Origin: Asterochloris sp. CNOR1
Taxonomy: Eukaryota; Chlorophyta; Trebouxiophyceae; Trebouxiales; Trebouxiaceae
NCBI GenBank assembly: GCA_963969365.1
Contig: OZ017750.1
Coordinates: 930,001 to 994,000 of the forward strand
Length of the DNA: 64,000 nucleotides
Direction: 5' to 3'
Below the pieces are notes generated by a model. It was not told the DNA's origin and ran no database searches. It worked only from the letters and a program-made list of their open reading frames with translations. A program made the translations under genes and the position numbers. This document shows positions 47,218 through 59,882 of this stretch, in pieces (position 1 is the stretch's first letter; the number at the start of each line of letters is the position of its first letter).

Positions 47218-50200
47218 ATGACTGTAGGTTCTGCTGTGGTCAGTCGAAGAGCATCAGAGCAGCTTCATCCCCACATGGAGGACGGCACCGCCTACAACCT
47301 GCGCAGCAGAGCAGTGCCAGCCACTCCATGCACAGCCAAGAGGGCAACGGGCCATACACAGCACGAAACCGACGACCTCAGCACTGTTGTGAGCAGGCTG
47401 GACCTGGGGTCGCCAGGCAGTCCTCGGGCTGCAGACGCTGCCCAAGCAGCATGGGAGCCTCAGATGTATAGGCAGGATGACGCTGCCCAGCCTATCGGTG
47501 ACATCCAGGTAGACGAAGAAGGGACAGGCGCAGTGGCAAGTGTGCCTCCTGAGGACTGCAGCAGGGGCGTCGATGTAGCTGGTGACGCAGCAGAGGTACC
47601 AGCGGTGTCCAGCAGCACAGCCCCTGGGCTGTCCCTGGCAAGCTCTGGCTCCCCTCAGACGACCTGCTCAGTCAGCTCAGGACCTGCGCCAAGCGCGGAG
47701 GCCACACCACGCTCTGAGGGGGCAGCTGCCTCAGTGGAGACGGCCAGCGCAGTCAGCAAGGGCACTGCTGAAGCCCCTGTGCCAGACACAGCCCGCTCCC
47801 TGCCGTCCCCATGCAGGGCAGGGCAGCCCGCCTCTGGAGGCGAGGCACCCGTGTGTGGCGGGCAGGCCAGCCTGCTGCGGGCTGTGGTGACGCCAGGCAC
47901 TCCTGCTGTGGCTCAGGAGGCCTGGCGTAACCAGCCGGCTCTACACGCGCCCGGCAGCCTGGCTGGCAGCAGCGATGTTGGAGGCATGTGGGAGGGCATG
48001 CACTCCCTGGATGCTGCTGCTGAGCCAGAGGGGGCAGAATGCGCTGTGGCCCAGCCTGCAGACTGCCAGAATTTCATGGTGGAGCCTGACATGGCAGTGG
48101 GGGCCCTTGATGACGCAGCAATGCTGGCTGACGGAGCCGCCGCAGCAGCAGGCAGCATGCTGGACGAGGCAGGTGCAGAGGTGAGGCCAGGCAGATGCTG
48201 TCTGAGAGGCAGGCAATCTGCTTTTGGAGAGCAACTGCCCACTCTGCAGGACCTTGCAGTCTGATTAGTTGCTGTTACCTCCATTCAGGGACCTCACGAG
48301 GCACCTGTTGTGCCAAGGCAGGTGTCTAACATGCTTTGCCAGCAGAGCACGCCAGCAGCTCATTCAAACAGAGCAATCGCCGACAGCCCAAGGCTGGACA
48401 GCAGCCTGCAGGCCGCCACAGAGCAGGGTGACATCTTCCACAGCCCAGCCGGCAGCACCTTGAGCCTGCTCTCACCCGAGCAGCTTCAGCTTGTCTCGGA
48501 GTCCTCCCACCAGGTGCGTTCTGTCTGGCAATGCCCATGGCATGCCTGCTAACATGCCATTGATTACAAGCGGATTCTGTCTGACCAATCACACAGCTTT
48601 GTGGCTTGTCAAGTCCTCTACAGGCCTGCCACCATCGGCAGCACTACTGTCACGAGGCATGTGCACTTGCAGACGACATTAATTGGGCGGGTCAAGGAGC
48701 TGGAGGCTCGGCTGGCAGATGTGGCAAAGCAGCGAGATAGGGACCTCAATGAGCTGCAGGCAAGGCTCTCGTTGAAAGCAAATTTTAGTTCCTGATGCTC
48801 CCCAACTGAGGCCTGCTTGCTGCAGAACATGATGGCCAGCCTGCAGGATCGGGAGGCAGAGATGAGCAGCTTTGTGGCAGCCCAGCAGGCTCGGCATGAG
48901 CAGCAGGAGGCGCTCAAGCAGGTCTGTGGATGTTTGCTCAGCGCTGCCGCTTGCTCAGACGCCTGCAGAATGCCTTCCTTTTGTGTCAGCTGGTCTGATT
49001 CCTTTGTGTGCAGGCTCAAGCTGAAATTGTCCAGCTGCAGCACGAGCTGGAATGCACCAGCAACAGGGTGAGTCTGGCCTGACCTGCGATGTGAAGGGGT
49101 CAGCTGCTTCACATGTTCATATGGCTGCAGCAGGCTCCATTGTTGGCGTCTGCATCAGCTGGCTACCCCACACAAGAGCTCGCCTGCTTGTGCTGCTTAG
49201 CCTGCATGCTCGTCTGCAGGGTGAGGAGCATGAGCAGCAGCTGCTGGAGCAGATTGAAGGCATGCAGGCGGCTGCAAAGGAGAAGGAGCAGCAAGTGAGC
49301 ACTGGCCAACCCCTTCTGAATCCCTTGGCTGCCAGTCCAGTACGCAAGCCATCCTTCACGCCACAAGGACTGGGCTCATCAGCGTGGCGTGCACCCAGCT
49401 CATAAGCACCACCCAGCCCATATGCATCATGAGCCACCCTGTTGCTGCATGTCAGATCTGCTGTGCAAGTGCTGTCAGACCTGCTGTGCGGGCCATGTAC
49501 TTCAAGAGCTGCTGCAACAGATGGTTGTGCCCCTGCAGATTCTGCACCTGACTGAGCAGCAGGAGCAGGCACAGCAGGCCATGGAGCAGCTCAGCAAAGA
49601 GACCACTGCTGCGCGGGAGGCCCTGCTGAAGGCGTTGCGCCTGCGCAGCTGTGAGTGGCAGCAGCACATTGCAACATTCTGCAGCTGCACCCCTGCAGCG
49701 CAATGGGTTCCTGATCTGAGGGTTCATCAAGGAGTACATGCAATGCTTGAACACTGCACCTTGACGGAGCTGCCGGCCGCCAGGCAGCCCAATGAGGTGC
49801 TGGGGCAGCATGTGAGTGCCACCAGCCTGCTGAGAGGGCGCTTTGCTCTGATTCCTAGGTACAGCAGGGGCGCTGCCAAGCGCTGGGGAGGAGGAGGCTC
49901 TGGGGCAGCCACTGCACGCTGTGGCCGCCAGCCTGGCAGAGGCACACCTCACCCTGCAGGTCAGCATTCCTGCACAGTGCGCACAGGCCTCACTGTGATA
50001 CCCACCTCTGCCCTACGCCGCACAGCAAACCCACTTGGTGACCGACCAGCATTTGCTGGCACCAGCAGGCATTTGCTACACTGCACTGCACTGGCAGAGA
50101 TGCGGCAAGCAGCTATCTGAATTTTGTCCTCGAATTACTGGCTGCTGCAGGAACGGTATCTGCAGGAGTCTGCCCAGCGCAGGGCCCTGCACAATCAGCT

Positions 50201-53200
50201 GGTTGACGTCAAGGGCGCCATCAGGGTTTTCTGCCGTGTGAGGCCCCTGTCAGGGAGGGAGCGCCAGGCCCAGCTGGCTCCGGCTGTGCAGTGCGACATG
50301 CTGAGCAATTCCATTGAGATGGTGGAGGGCAGGTGGGGCACTCCCAGTGCGGGCATTGCTGACAAGCAACAGTGGCAGCAGTAGCCGTTGGGGCTGCTGC
50401 TGCATGCTGGCCTGACAATGGCTCCAATAGTGCAGGGGCAATATAGCCAGTGGCTAACCGATGACCTCCATGAAGGCTGGGACCCAGCATGGGGACACAA
50501 GGGAGCATCTTCATGGGTGGCACTGGCATGGGCAAGCCCTGATAGCAGGGTCTTGTTGGTCCTTGCTGGCTGTGGCTGATCAGCAGTCTCCCGCGTGCAG
50601 GCCAGGCGTCACCATGGGCAGGGAGAAGCGGAAGCGCTTTGCCTTCGATGCGGTGTACGGCGAGGGGACTCTGCAGCAGGCTGTGTATGAGGACACTGCC
50701 CCGGTGGTCACCAGCGTGCTGGACGGCTACAATGTGTGCATCTTTGCCTATGGGCAGACAGGTGCGTGCATGGCACTCTGCGTCGTCCACTGGCACCAGC
50801 AGCTGTGCCCGCAAGAAGCCTGGATGACTGGATGTTGCTGTCAGCTCTCCTCAGTTTGAGAGATGTGGTGCTGGTCTCAGACAGGCCTGCCAGGAACATA
50901 CAGCATGTAGGCAGTGACCTGAGATGCAGGGATGGGCCTGAATGTGCGCTGTGCTGCCTTGCAGGGTCTGGAAAGACCCACACAATGGAGGGCCCTGCAC
51001 AGGACAGGGGCGTCAACTACCGCACCCTGGAGGACCTGTTTGGGGTGGCAGAAGCGCGTGGTGCTGAGACTGACTACTCCTTCTATGTCAGCCTGATCGA
51101 GGTGATTGGCATGCTTAAACCCTGCAGAGACACATGCTGGGCTCGTGTCCCTGCAGAGTAGCTGGCATCGCTCCCTGGCAGCCCTTTCTTGTGTTGGCAC
51201 TCTGCAATGACAGCTGCAATGAATGGCCAGCAGCTGCACGGCACCATGGCGCATGCAGCTGCCCACATCAAGCAGAGTGGGCATGCTGTGAGGGATCGGC
51301 GGACAACAGCAGCACCCCTGCTGGCTGAGCTTTCTTCTTCCTGGCAGGTGTACATGGACAGCATTCGAGACCTGTTGTTTGAGGGTGTACCCAGTCAGCG
51401 CCCCAAGCTGGAGGTCAAGCAGGGCGCCCATGGCTCCCATCTGCCCGGGCTCACAGAGCATGAGGTTGGTCTGGGGCAATGCAGACCTGAATCCAGACAC
51501 CAGATAGCCCTTGAGACACAAGCAAAGGACTCCAGCATGCCTTGTACTGGGACAGGCATTGTTGTTGGCTGGCATTGTCATGCTGCTGCATCTCGTTTCG
51601 CCCGATGTACATTGCCAGGCAGCTCGATTTTGATGCAGTCGACTGCTTGGCTGTGCAGGTGGCCTCTGTAGGGGAGGCGTGGCGACTACTACAGTTGGGC
51701 TCAGCTGCGCGGCACAGTGCAGAGACGGCCATGAACGACCGCAGCAGCCGCAGCCACTGCGTGCTGTGCGTGCGGGTCCGGGGGCAGAGCCGGCTGACAG
51801 GTGAGGCCCGGCACGTGCCATGCCAGCTCTTGCCACTAGCGCTTTCAGCCGGCGGTCAGGCCTGTGCAGATGACTGCATGAGCCTTGGAAGCTCTGCTGC
51901 GCTGAGCCTGCTTGCTCACATCACTGGCGGCTCCTGGGGCCAGCCTGGTCCCATGATGCCTGCCCATGGAGACAACAAAGCAGCACCTCACGGCGCCCCA
52001 CTGCCGAAAGGGGAGACCTCAAGGGCATAGTGTCCCACTGCCTGCAGAGCACATATGGCTCTCCAAGCTGCTCGACAGCGCACATGATTGTGGGGGCCGC
52101 TTTGCTCAATTGAGCGTACCTATGTGTTTGGCTCTGTTGGCCTGCCTACAGGGGACTTGTGGCACCCGAAGGCGCCTTGTGGTGCAGCGGCCAACTCAAG
52201 TGGCCCTGCTGCGGCCATCCTGGGCTTCCAGTTGTCAGTCAGGTACTCCAAAGCTCCTCTTCCACATGTGCAGGGGATGTGTGGCGCTCTAAGCTGCGCT
52301 TGGTCGACCTGGCAGGCAGCGAGCGCCTTAGCAAGACAGAGGTGACAGGGGACCGCCTGAAGGAGGCCCAGTTCATCAACAAGTCCCTCAGCGCGCTGGG
52401 GGACTGCATCCATGCGCTGGCCACACGGGCAGGGCACATCCCCTTCCGCAACTCTAAACTCACCTACGTCCTTCAGGTGAGTTCAGCATGCTGTTAAGCA
52501 GGCGCAGTGATGCAGTATCTTTTGGCAGCAGCTGCTGCACACTGATGTTGGGGACTGCTTATGAGGGTCCATTTCGAAAAATGCTTTCACACCTGGCTGC
52601 AGGACTCCCTCTCAGGCAACAGCAAGACACTGATGTTTGTCAATGTGAACCCGACGGAGGCAGACGCTGGGGAGACTGCGTGCTCACTGCAATTCGCCAC
52701 CCGTGTCCGCGGCGTCGAGCTGGGTGCTGCCAAAAGGAATGTGGAGGCAGGCGGAGAGATCAGCCAGCTGAGGGCTGAGCTGGAGGCTGTCAGGCAGCAG
52801 GTGGGCAGGCCAGTGCGGCACAAGCAGCACATGGATGACAATTGCGGCATGCTGCTTGAGCTTGTTGTCTATTGCAGCAAAGGCACAGGGCAGTGGGAGG
52901 CTGCCATCACCGGGTTAATTGAGATGGTCTATCATGGTGCAGATGGCAGTGGCTCATGAGGAGCGGCTGCGCCTGGCTGAGCAGCTCAGGCTGCGGGACA
53001 GGACAGGGGCCAGCTCTGCAGGCCAGCTGGGGGAGCTCCAGGCTGAGCTGCAGCAGCGCAATGCCCAGCTGCAGGCTGAGCGGCAGCGTGTGGCCAGGTG
53101 AGCGAGCAAGAAGGGATTCTGGTGGTAGGATGTCCTGCATCCTCACACAAGACTCCGGAGAGTGCGGCAGCTGCCAGGCAGCCTGGCTGCATGAGGTAAG

Positions 53201-55266
53201 CCCATCACCCACCAGCCCGTAAGAAATGTGTACCTGTCCTCACAGGTTGCTGGAGGAGCGCGTGGCCCCAAGAAATACTTTCAGCCCATCTGCATCATGT
53301 GCTGGCAGCCAGCCCAGCAGCAGTCGGACGTCTCCAGGCACTGGGTGTGGTACGACGAGGAGGCCAGCTGCTGGCAGGGCACTCGCGCTGGCCAATGCCA
53401 CGCCAGGGAAGCTACGGGGCGGCCCAAAGCAGACTGGGTGAGCTGCCCGCAGGCAGCCATGCCTGCAAGGCACGCCTGGCTGGGATTGGTCTGCATGTGT
53501 CCGGGTGCATCTTATTCATTGGGACTGGGTTGTTTCAATGCTGGCATGCCTGTGGCTTTGATGACTTGAGGCCATTCAAATTGATCTCACCTTGCAGGTC
53601 CATTGGGACGCCTGAATCTGGTGGCAAGGGGACATTCAGCACAGGCAGCACAGGCCGCTCACCATTTGCTGTCACCCCCAAGCCAAAGGTAAGTGGTGAG
53701 CAGCAGCACCATGCATGATTCTGCAGCCCTCAGCCAGCACAGTCTACCCCCAAGCAAGGGGCAGCCTCATCACAACAGCGCCACCCATCCAATCATCCTG
53801 TCCTGCAGGCTTTGGAGCCAGGGTCCATCCTGCGCCTCACACAGGGCAGACCTGCCCAGATGCCAGCCTCTGCGTTCAAGCGGCGCACAGCTCTGTCGGC
53901 CTCGCTCTCTGGGCCAACGCCCATCCGCAATGCGCTGGCCTGGACCAGCATGGCCTCTGTCACAGGCAGGCTGGACAAAGTCTGGCCAATGCCAGCCTGC
54001 ACATGCATTATGAGCAGCTGGCCTGCACTGACCCCGCTGCTCGTCACCAAGGCAGGGTCTTTCGATGTGCCAAGCTGTCAGCGTCAACTTGAGATGAGCA
54101 AATTTTGAGCTGACGGCGTTGATGGCTGCAGCATTTGCATGGAGCTTTCTCCCAAAACAAGGTCCAGTTGTGCCCATTCAAGGGCCTTCCTGGGGCTGGT
54201 CGTCGGGCATGCAAGCTCACAGTTTCTTTTCTCTGTGATACAGGCAGAACCACACCCTTCCTGCGCACAGCAGCAGGCGACCTGGAGGCTCCCACCACCC
54301 GGCAGCCCACGCAGGCGGCTGTGATGCAGCCCTCGCGCTACCATGGCACTGCCCAGGGGACTACAAGCCAGACAGTCAGCCTTGCAGGCCGCGGCAGCGC
54401 ACTTGGTGGCCTGCAGGGCCAAGCAGCGTCTGCGGGGCTGCACATGGCTCACGCTGCGCCAGGGAAGCTGCCTGTGCGGTCCAGGCAGCAGCAGCGAACC
54501 AGCAGGCACCTGGGCTCTCAGGAAAACCAGGAGCCTGCTGCTCACCAACGTTGCCAAGCTGCACCTGGGAAACACATGCAGCCAGGCAGCCCTGTGGCAG
54601 GCAGGGAGGCACATGCAGAGCCTAGCACCACAAGCCAAGGGGCAGCGCAGGAGCCGACTGCAGGGCAGGCCGCGGCTCCGGGGGTTACTGCGGGCGAGGA
54701 CGCGGCAGCTCGCAGCCAGATGGGTGCAGCGCAGCCTGCGCCGCCCTCGACTGCAGCTCAGGCCGCTGCGCCCAGCTTGTCAGCTGGCACCAAGGCGCAA
54801 CCTGCTGGCAAGGAGAACCTCAGGACAGCTGCACAGCCAGCAGAGGCTGTGCTTGACGCTAAGGCAAGCAGTGTACTGGACCTGTCTTGGATGTCAGAAA
54901 AGTGGCAGCAGTGAACCTCTGCCTGTCCCTCTGCAAGATGTTGGTAACAGCAACAAGCCAGTTCATCTTGCTATCATAATGCAATGAGGTCCAGCTCTGT
55001 GTCTGGGTCAGCGCCGCAACAACTCCCTTATGCTGCAGGCGGAGTACTTGGCAAAGTTTGAGCGGTATCGCCAGGCACGAGCAGACAACAGGGCAAATCT
55101 TGCCCCAGCATCAGCCAGCGCCAAGTCTGGGGCAGGCATAAGCTCCATGGGAGGGCGGCTTTCGGTGATTGCAAACCCATCCAGAGTCAAGACAGTGCCA
55201 AAGGGGGCCACTGTCAGTCTGCGAGCTGAGCGAATGCCATTGAAAAGCAAGGATTGGCAGGGCTAG
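47218..55266 (+). CDS. Kinesin-14 family motor with long N- and C-terminal extensions
   Basis: Microtubule motor; kinesin-14 proteins are typically minus-end directed and act in spindles or transport. The N-terminal 400 or so residues (47218-48510) are Ala/Ser/Pro-rich and probably disordered. Coiled-coil exons follow from 48690 to 49650 (e.g. [20 protein letters not shown]). The kinesin-14 neck and motor start is [20 protein letters not shown] (about 50190). Motor motifs: FAYGQTG joined across an intron to SGKTHTMEG (50745-50990), switch I NDRSSRSH (51736), switch [14 protein letters not shown] (52303), [15 protein letters not shown] (52377), and [20 protein letters not shown] (52648). After the motor comes a short coiled coil (52940-53100) and a long Ser/Ala/Gln/Thr-rich tail. 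The last exon (55039-55266, [20 protein letters not shown]) ends at TAG 55266 if a GC donor at 54864 is used. Without it the protein stops at 54914. Confidence 0.9.
52149..52310 (+). repeat. Decayed copy of acceptor plus exon start (kinesin switch II exon)
   Basis: The real exon starts at 52274 (CAG then GGGATGTGTGGCGCTCTAAG). At 52152, after another CAG, the intron reads GGGACTTGTGGCACCCGAAG and continues GCGCCTTGTGG against the exon's CTGCGCTTGGT. The offset of about 122 bp and partial identity indicate an old tandem duplication of the exon edge. Confidence 0.6.
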
Positions 55267-55436
55267 TTAACAGTTACCGCCCAGACTGGTGCTCTTGTTC
55301 TGTGTTTCAGTTGTGCCCTTGCAGCTTTCTGGCCTCAATATCATTGCTTCAAGATAATTTTGCTGTTGCAGTAGCTGTTTCTGTATTTTGCTGATCAACC
55401 ATTCTTGGTAAATCAGGGGTTTTCCGCCCTGCACTG

Positions 55437-57989
55437 ATGATTGGGGCCCTGCACAGTGACTGTCTTCATCTGGGCTGCCACCGGCCATCTCTGCGTTTTC
55501 TCATGATCAACAAGCTTCATGGGCGTCCTCATGTGCAGCACCGCACTCGATCTGAGCTCAAAGCAGCCAGCGAGGAGCATGCCAGCCCTCAGGAGTCCAG
55601 ATTCCAAGAGGCCAGACTTCAACAGAGCCCTCCAGATGGGGCCAAGCTGCGAATGGGGCAATTGATGCTCATGACTGTGGCTTTGTTGTGGGGCACTTAC
55701 TCTCCAGCTGTCAGGTAAATCACAGTGACGCCTCCTGATCCTCCAGCTTGCTCTTCAGTGTACCCAACACTCATCTGTCTCTTGTGTGGGCTTCAGGATC
55801 CTGTTCACCCAAGATGGCCCCCCGACACCTTTAGCATTGACCGCAATTAGAGCTAGTCTTCAATCCTTGGTCCTCATCATCCCTGCTGCCCTCAGATTGA
55901 GGCAGATAGCAGATGCTAGGCACCAGCAACACAGCATTAAGCAGCAGGAGTCCCCGGGTTCCTCCACCCAGATCGGCAAGCTGGCCGGCAGCTCTGGCAT
56001 TGCTGGTGTTTTGAAGGCTGATGGTGGACCGCTCAAGGCACTGCTGAACCAAAAGACCCAGAATTTATGGGTGGCAGGGGTGAGGCGGCTGCTGATCTGG
56101 TGCTCCATGTGCAGCATCCCCTGTGCTGCACCATCAGGCTGACCCCTGCTGCTTCTGCATTGGAGCTGTCTTACTTTCTGACACCAACAAGGTGTGCCTT
56201 GCGGCCTGTGCAGACCCACCACTCTTGCTGCTTCTGCAGCTGGAGCTAGGCACCTGGAATTTCCTGGCTTCCACCCTCCAGGCTTTTGGGGTGAGCCCTG
56301 TCCAAGTTCAGCTGCTGCGTAAAGTGCCGTAGCTGCTATGTTTGCGCCTGCTGCATGCATGCAGCACAGCTGGAGGCACAACGTGAAGCTGAGCCGCCCG
56401 TGACTGGCAGAAAGGCAGTGTGCTCGGTTGACCCAGAAGCATGACCGCAGGGAAGACCGGAGGGGACACCACTGACCCTGTTTGCCCACTGCAGCTGGCG
56501 CATTCTACAGCGACACGTGGGGCCTTTCTGATTCAAGCGACCACCATGCTGACACCCCTCATCTCGCTGGCAGCTGGAGAGCGGCTGAGCCGGGGCATCT
56601 GGTCTGCATGCGGCCTTGCCCTGGTAGGGACTGCACTCATCACGGCCGACTCAGCTGGGGCGGGCAGCACAGCGGCAGCCAGCGGCGTCACACTAGGCAA
56701 GCTGGCTGTGTCGCCATCCCTGTTCGCTGCTGCGAAGCTAGAATTTGCTATGGCTGCACAACTTGGCTGCAGCTCTACTCGTGCTGCCAGAGACTTGCAG
56801 CCCTGCACAAGAATGCTTGTCACTTACTTGGTCAGGCTGTGTGCCCTCATCTTGAGATCCAGCCCAGGCATGGCTGTACCTGCTTGCATTGCCTGAAGCG
56901 GCAGCGCAGGCGTGCACCATCTTTGGCATTCTCGCTTGACTGCCGCTAGTGTGGCCAACCCGTCTGATGTGGAGCGGCTGGTTTACACAAGACTTTGATG
57001 CATTTCCTGTTGCAGCATGCACAGGGCTACTGCTCTGGCCATCCCTGGTACACATGCTCACTGGTCCTCAGCAGGGACGATCAAGCTCATCCTGCTGGCA
57101 GCAGGCCTCAGTTTCAAGCTGAGGCCCAACACTTGGAATGCTTTAGCGCGCCCGCTGCAGTGGCCAGTGAGGGGTCTGCTCTTACCAGACCAGGGGGTGC
57201 TTGAAGGTTTGATGGGGCCGACATGACAATCTGCCGCGCTGCTGCAGGTGGTGACATCCTGATCCTGCTGGCGGCCTTCATGTACAGCATGGTCACAGTG
57301 CGCCTGTCCAAGCTGAGCCCCAGCTTCGACTCCATCACACTGGCAGCCTCCAAGTCGACGGCGCTTGCAGGCACGGCAATCCTGGCGCTGCTGTGGGCCT
57401 GTGCCCAGCAGTGGCTGCGGGAGGGCTTTGTCGCCTCACAGTGGCCTGGCATAGCCAACCCAGCAGCCTGGGGCTTCATTTTGTGGAGCGGGCTGGGGCC
57501 TGGGGCGCTGGTGGCATACCTGCAAGCCAAGGTGGGCCCTGTCGCAGCCCTGGTGGATGCTTGCCGTCAATACGCCTTTGGCCTCGGGGGTTGGGTGGCA
57601 GGCTGAGCTCCGTTGGGCCAGGTGTTCACTTGACAGGTATCCAGCGAGGCTGGCTACAACTTATGAGCTGGAAGCAGTGCTGTACTGTAATGCAAGGCTG
57701 GCTGCAGTACACACAATAGGCAACACTGTGCAGTGTAGCTTGATCCCTGACTTGTCAGGACCTTGCTGTCGCCGCCGCTTCTGGTGCCTTTGCCATGATC
57801 AGCAATGCTGACCTGCAGGGTCAAAAGATTGTGCCTGCCTCTCAGTCACAGCTCATTTATGGCACAGTCCCGTGCTGGTCGGCAGCCATTGGCATGGGCT
57901 TTATGCATGAAACTGCCGGCACCTTCACATGGGCCGGAGGCGCCCTGGTACTCGCAGCAAGTCTCTGGGGGTCACAGAGCAGCAAGTAG
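55437..57989 (+). CDS. EamA-family (drug/metabolite) transporter, probably plastid
   Basis: Ten-helix DMT-superfamily permease; substrate unknown. ATG at 55437 begins about 75 residues of basic, Ser/Gln-rich sequence, plausibly a transit peptide. Helix 1 is GQLMLMTVALLWGTYSPAV, ending at 55715. Exon 2 (55797-56081) carries ALTAIRASLQSLVLIIPAAL. Then LELGTWNFLASTLQAFG (56240-56290), and an exon from about 56491 with RGAFLIQATTMLTPLISLAA and CGLALVGTALITADSAG. That exon ends at a GC donor after ACACTAG (56696), joining to GDILILLAAFMYSMVTVRLS at 57248, then WGFILWSGLGPGALVAYLQ, and a last exon ending GGALVLAASLWGSQSSK at 57989. Helices 5-6 and 9-10 show the duplicated EamA pattern. The region between 56697 and 57247 holds open but non-conserved sequence, supporting its intron status. 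Confidence 0.85.
56141..56250 (+). repeat. Duplicated acceptor region in the EamA gene
   Basis: CTGCTGCTTCTGCATTGGAG at about 56147 resembles the true acceptor and exon start, TTGCTGCTTCTGCAGCTGGA at 56225, at an offset of about 80 bp. In the copy the acceptor AG is replaced by AT. Confidence 0.55.
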
Positions 57990-58256
57990 AGGGCCACACC
58001 ACGTGTGGTCATGTGATGCAGCCTGAGCAAGTGATGCTACATTGAGAGAAGAATTCTTTATCCTGCAGCTCCCAGAATCTGAACCCCTCTGAATGTCCAC
58101 GAAGCCTTCTTGTACACTGACCAATGAACCTCTGTGACTATAACATCATATTTGCTGCGTGAGGTGAACAAATCTTGCCAAAGGGCAGACCAGTTGCTGG
58201 AAAAAGAGAAGCCAAAATGCAATGTTCAACATGGGGAAAGTGCAGTCATGATGCTG

Positions 58257-59882
58257 CTAAAAGCCCCACTGCGTGTCACTGACACCAAGGCGGGGGTTCC
58301 ATTCATTTTGGGTCCCTTGCAGGCCCAGCACCATGTGCATCACAGCCAGATCCCAGTCTGCATAGCCCTCCTGGCACACATCTGCATACCTCTGCTGTGC
58401 AACACGCATCAGAGGCAGGAACATGCCTGCGGTGGCTGCCCCAACAATGTCCAGGTCCTTCACAATGTGCCTGATTGGCATTGGAGACTGCTGGAAGGCA
58501 CTGCAGCGCACATCAGCGGCGAACAAGGGTTGTGACACACTTGTGGGCTGCAACACCATCTTGCACCACTGAGATAGGAAGCCATGGCAGGGCCCCAGAA
58601 GGCTCACTGTGCAGCCATGCCTACCTTTTGGCAATCACTGGTCCATGCCGCTGCAGCACGTTTGAGTTCCCCAGGCTGGTGCTGAGGCAACTCAGCAGAG
58701 CTTCATGGTTGTGCACCCCCAATTTGTCGGCCAGCAGCAGGGCCTCGCAGGCTGCAATGCTGTGAATGCCCACCAGCAGCTGGTTCACCTGCAGGGAGGA
58801 GGTCGAGCAGGCTACAGCCTGGAAAGCAGGTGCACCCACAACGGGGCCATAGCAGGCACTGACAAGTGCACCGGATCTGTGACGCGGCGACGTGGACCAC
58901 ATGCCAGTCTGCTGGGACTCGTGCAGCTGTCTTGAATCACGTGCAGCTTACCAGCTTGGCTGCAGTGCCTGCCCCTGGTCCCCCAAGCAGCTTTACATGG
59001 CTGCCCATGCACTGCAGCACGGGCAGAGCCCGGTCAAATGATTCCTTCCTGCCACCACAGAAGATGGTCAGGTCCCCTGTGGCAGCTTTAGGGGGCCCGC
59101 CAGAGATGGGACAGTCCATGAAGCTGACCCCCTGCGCCTCACATGCCTCTGCACACCTGGCAGCCAGAGAGCGCAGGAGAAGGGTAGGCAGCGCGTTTGC
59201 AGGGTGGCAGTGTATGGGCCAACATGCTAAGGACAGGCAGATGTGCTCCGCCCTTCAGTGGCAACATCGGTGCCCTGTGTGTAGTGTCAGCCACTCTCGC
59301 TGCTGTGAAGGACATGTCGCAAAGACAGCCTCACCTCAGCGATGTTTGCTGAGAGACGGTGGATGTGTCGATGAACAGCTGACCGGCTTGGGAATGTGGT
59401 AGTGCTTGCTCCAGGAGCACATATAGGGAGGCTGCCTCATCTGGGAGGCACAAGATCAGCATCTGCAGCACCATCATGTTATGACTGGCTCTGTGATGCA
59501 AAGATGTGGGTGCAAGGCGGGAGTCAACTGTCAGGCAGAGCACCTGGCAGGCCGCCACCAGCTCTGCAATGCTTGCACAGAGTTGAGCGCCATGCAGTGG
59601 CTCGTCAGGGGCTGTCATTGCTGTGCCCTTGGTGCCATCTTGCGTGAAGACAGCCTGCATGCCAAGTCAGCTGTGTTGGTCTTGTCATGCTGGCATCGAT
59701 CCAGCACACTCAGCAATACCAGGGCACATGTTCCAATCAAACGCTGCGCCATTGGCAAGCCCATGTGGCCTGCACAATCCCATGCTAGCGTGAGTGCTCC
59801 CTCCAGATCATCAGCATGTTATGAAGTGAAGCTGACCTAGACCGATGAAGCCCACACTGGGCTCTTCTTCTGATGAAGCCAT
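58257..59882 (-). CDS. Beta-hydroxyacid dehydrogenase (3-hydroxyisobutyrate / glyoxylate reductase family)
   Basis: NAD(P)-dependent oxidoreductase of the 6-phosphogluconate-dehydrogenase-like family; the exact substrate cannot be told. ATG at 59882; exon 1 (59837-59882) joins to give the Rossmann motif VGFIGLGHMGLPMAQRL. Next GAQLCASIAELVAACQ (about 59580), MLILCLPDEAASLYVLLEQA (about 59450), and GQLFIDTSTVS. The substrate block is FMDCPISGGPPKAATGDLTI (about 59115). KL and VNQLLVGIHSIAACEAL, joined across an intron (58950/58790), supply the catalytic Lys and Asn. The C-terminal exon has HIVKDLDIVGAATAGMFLPL and ends at 58257. The frame stays open upstream of the ATG, so a longer mitochondrial presequence from an earlier in-frame ATG is possible, but I see no conserved sequence there. 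Confidence 0.88.

Noticed and set aside
56697-57247. Open frames between two EamA exons that might be extra coding sequence
   Set aside because: The conserved protein continues directly from the GC donor at 56697 to 57248 in phase; the intervening frames are polar and not helix-like.
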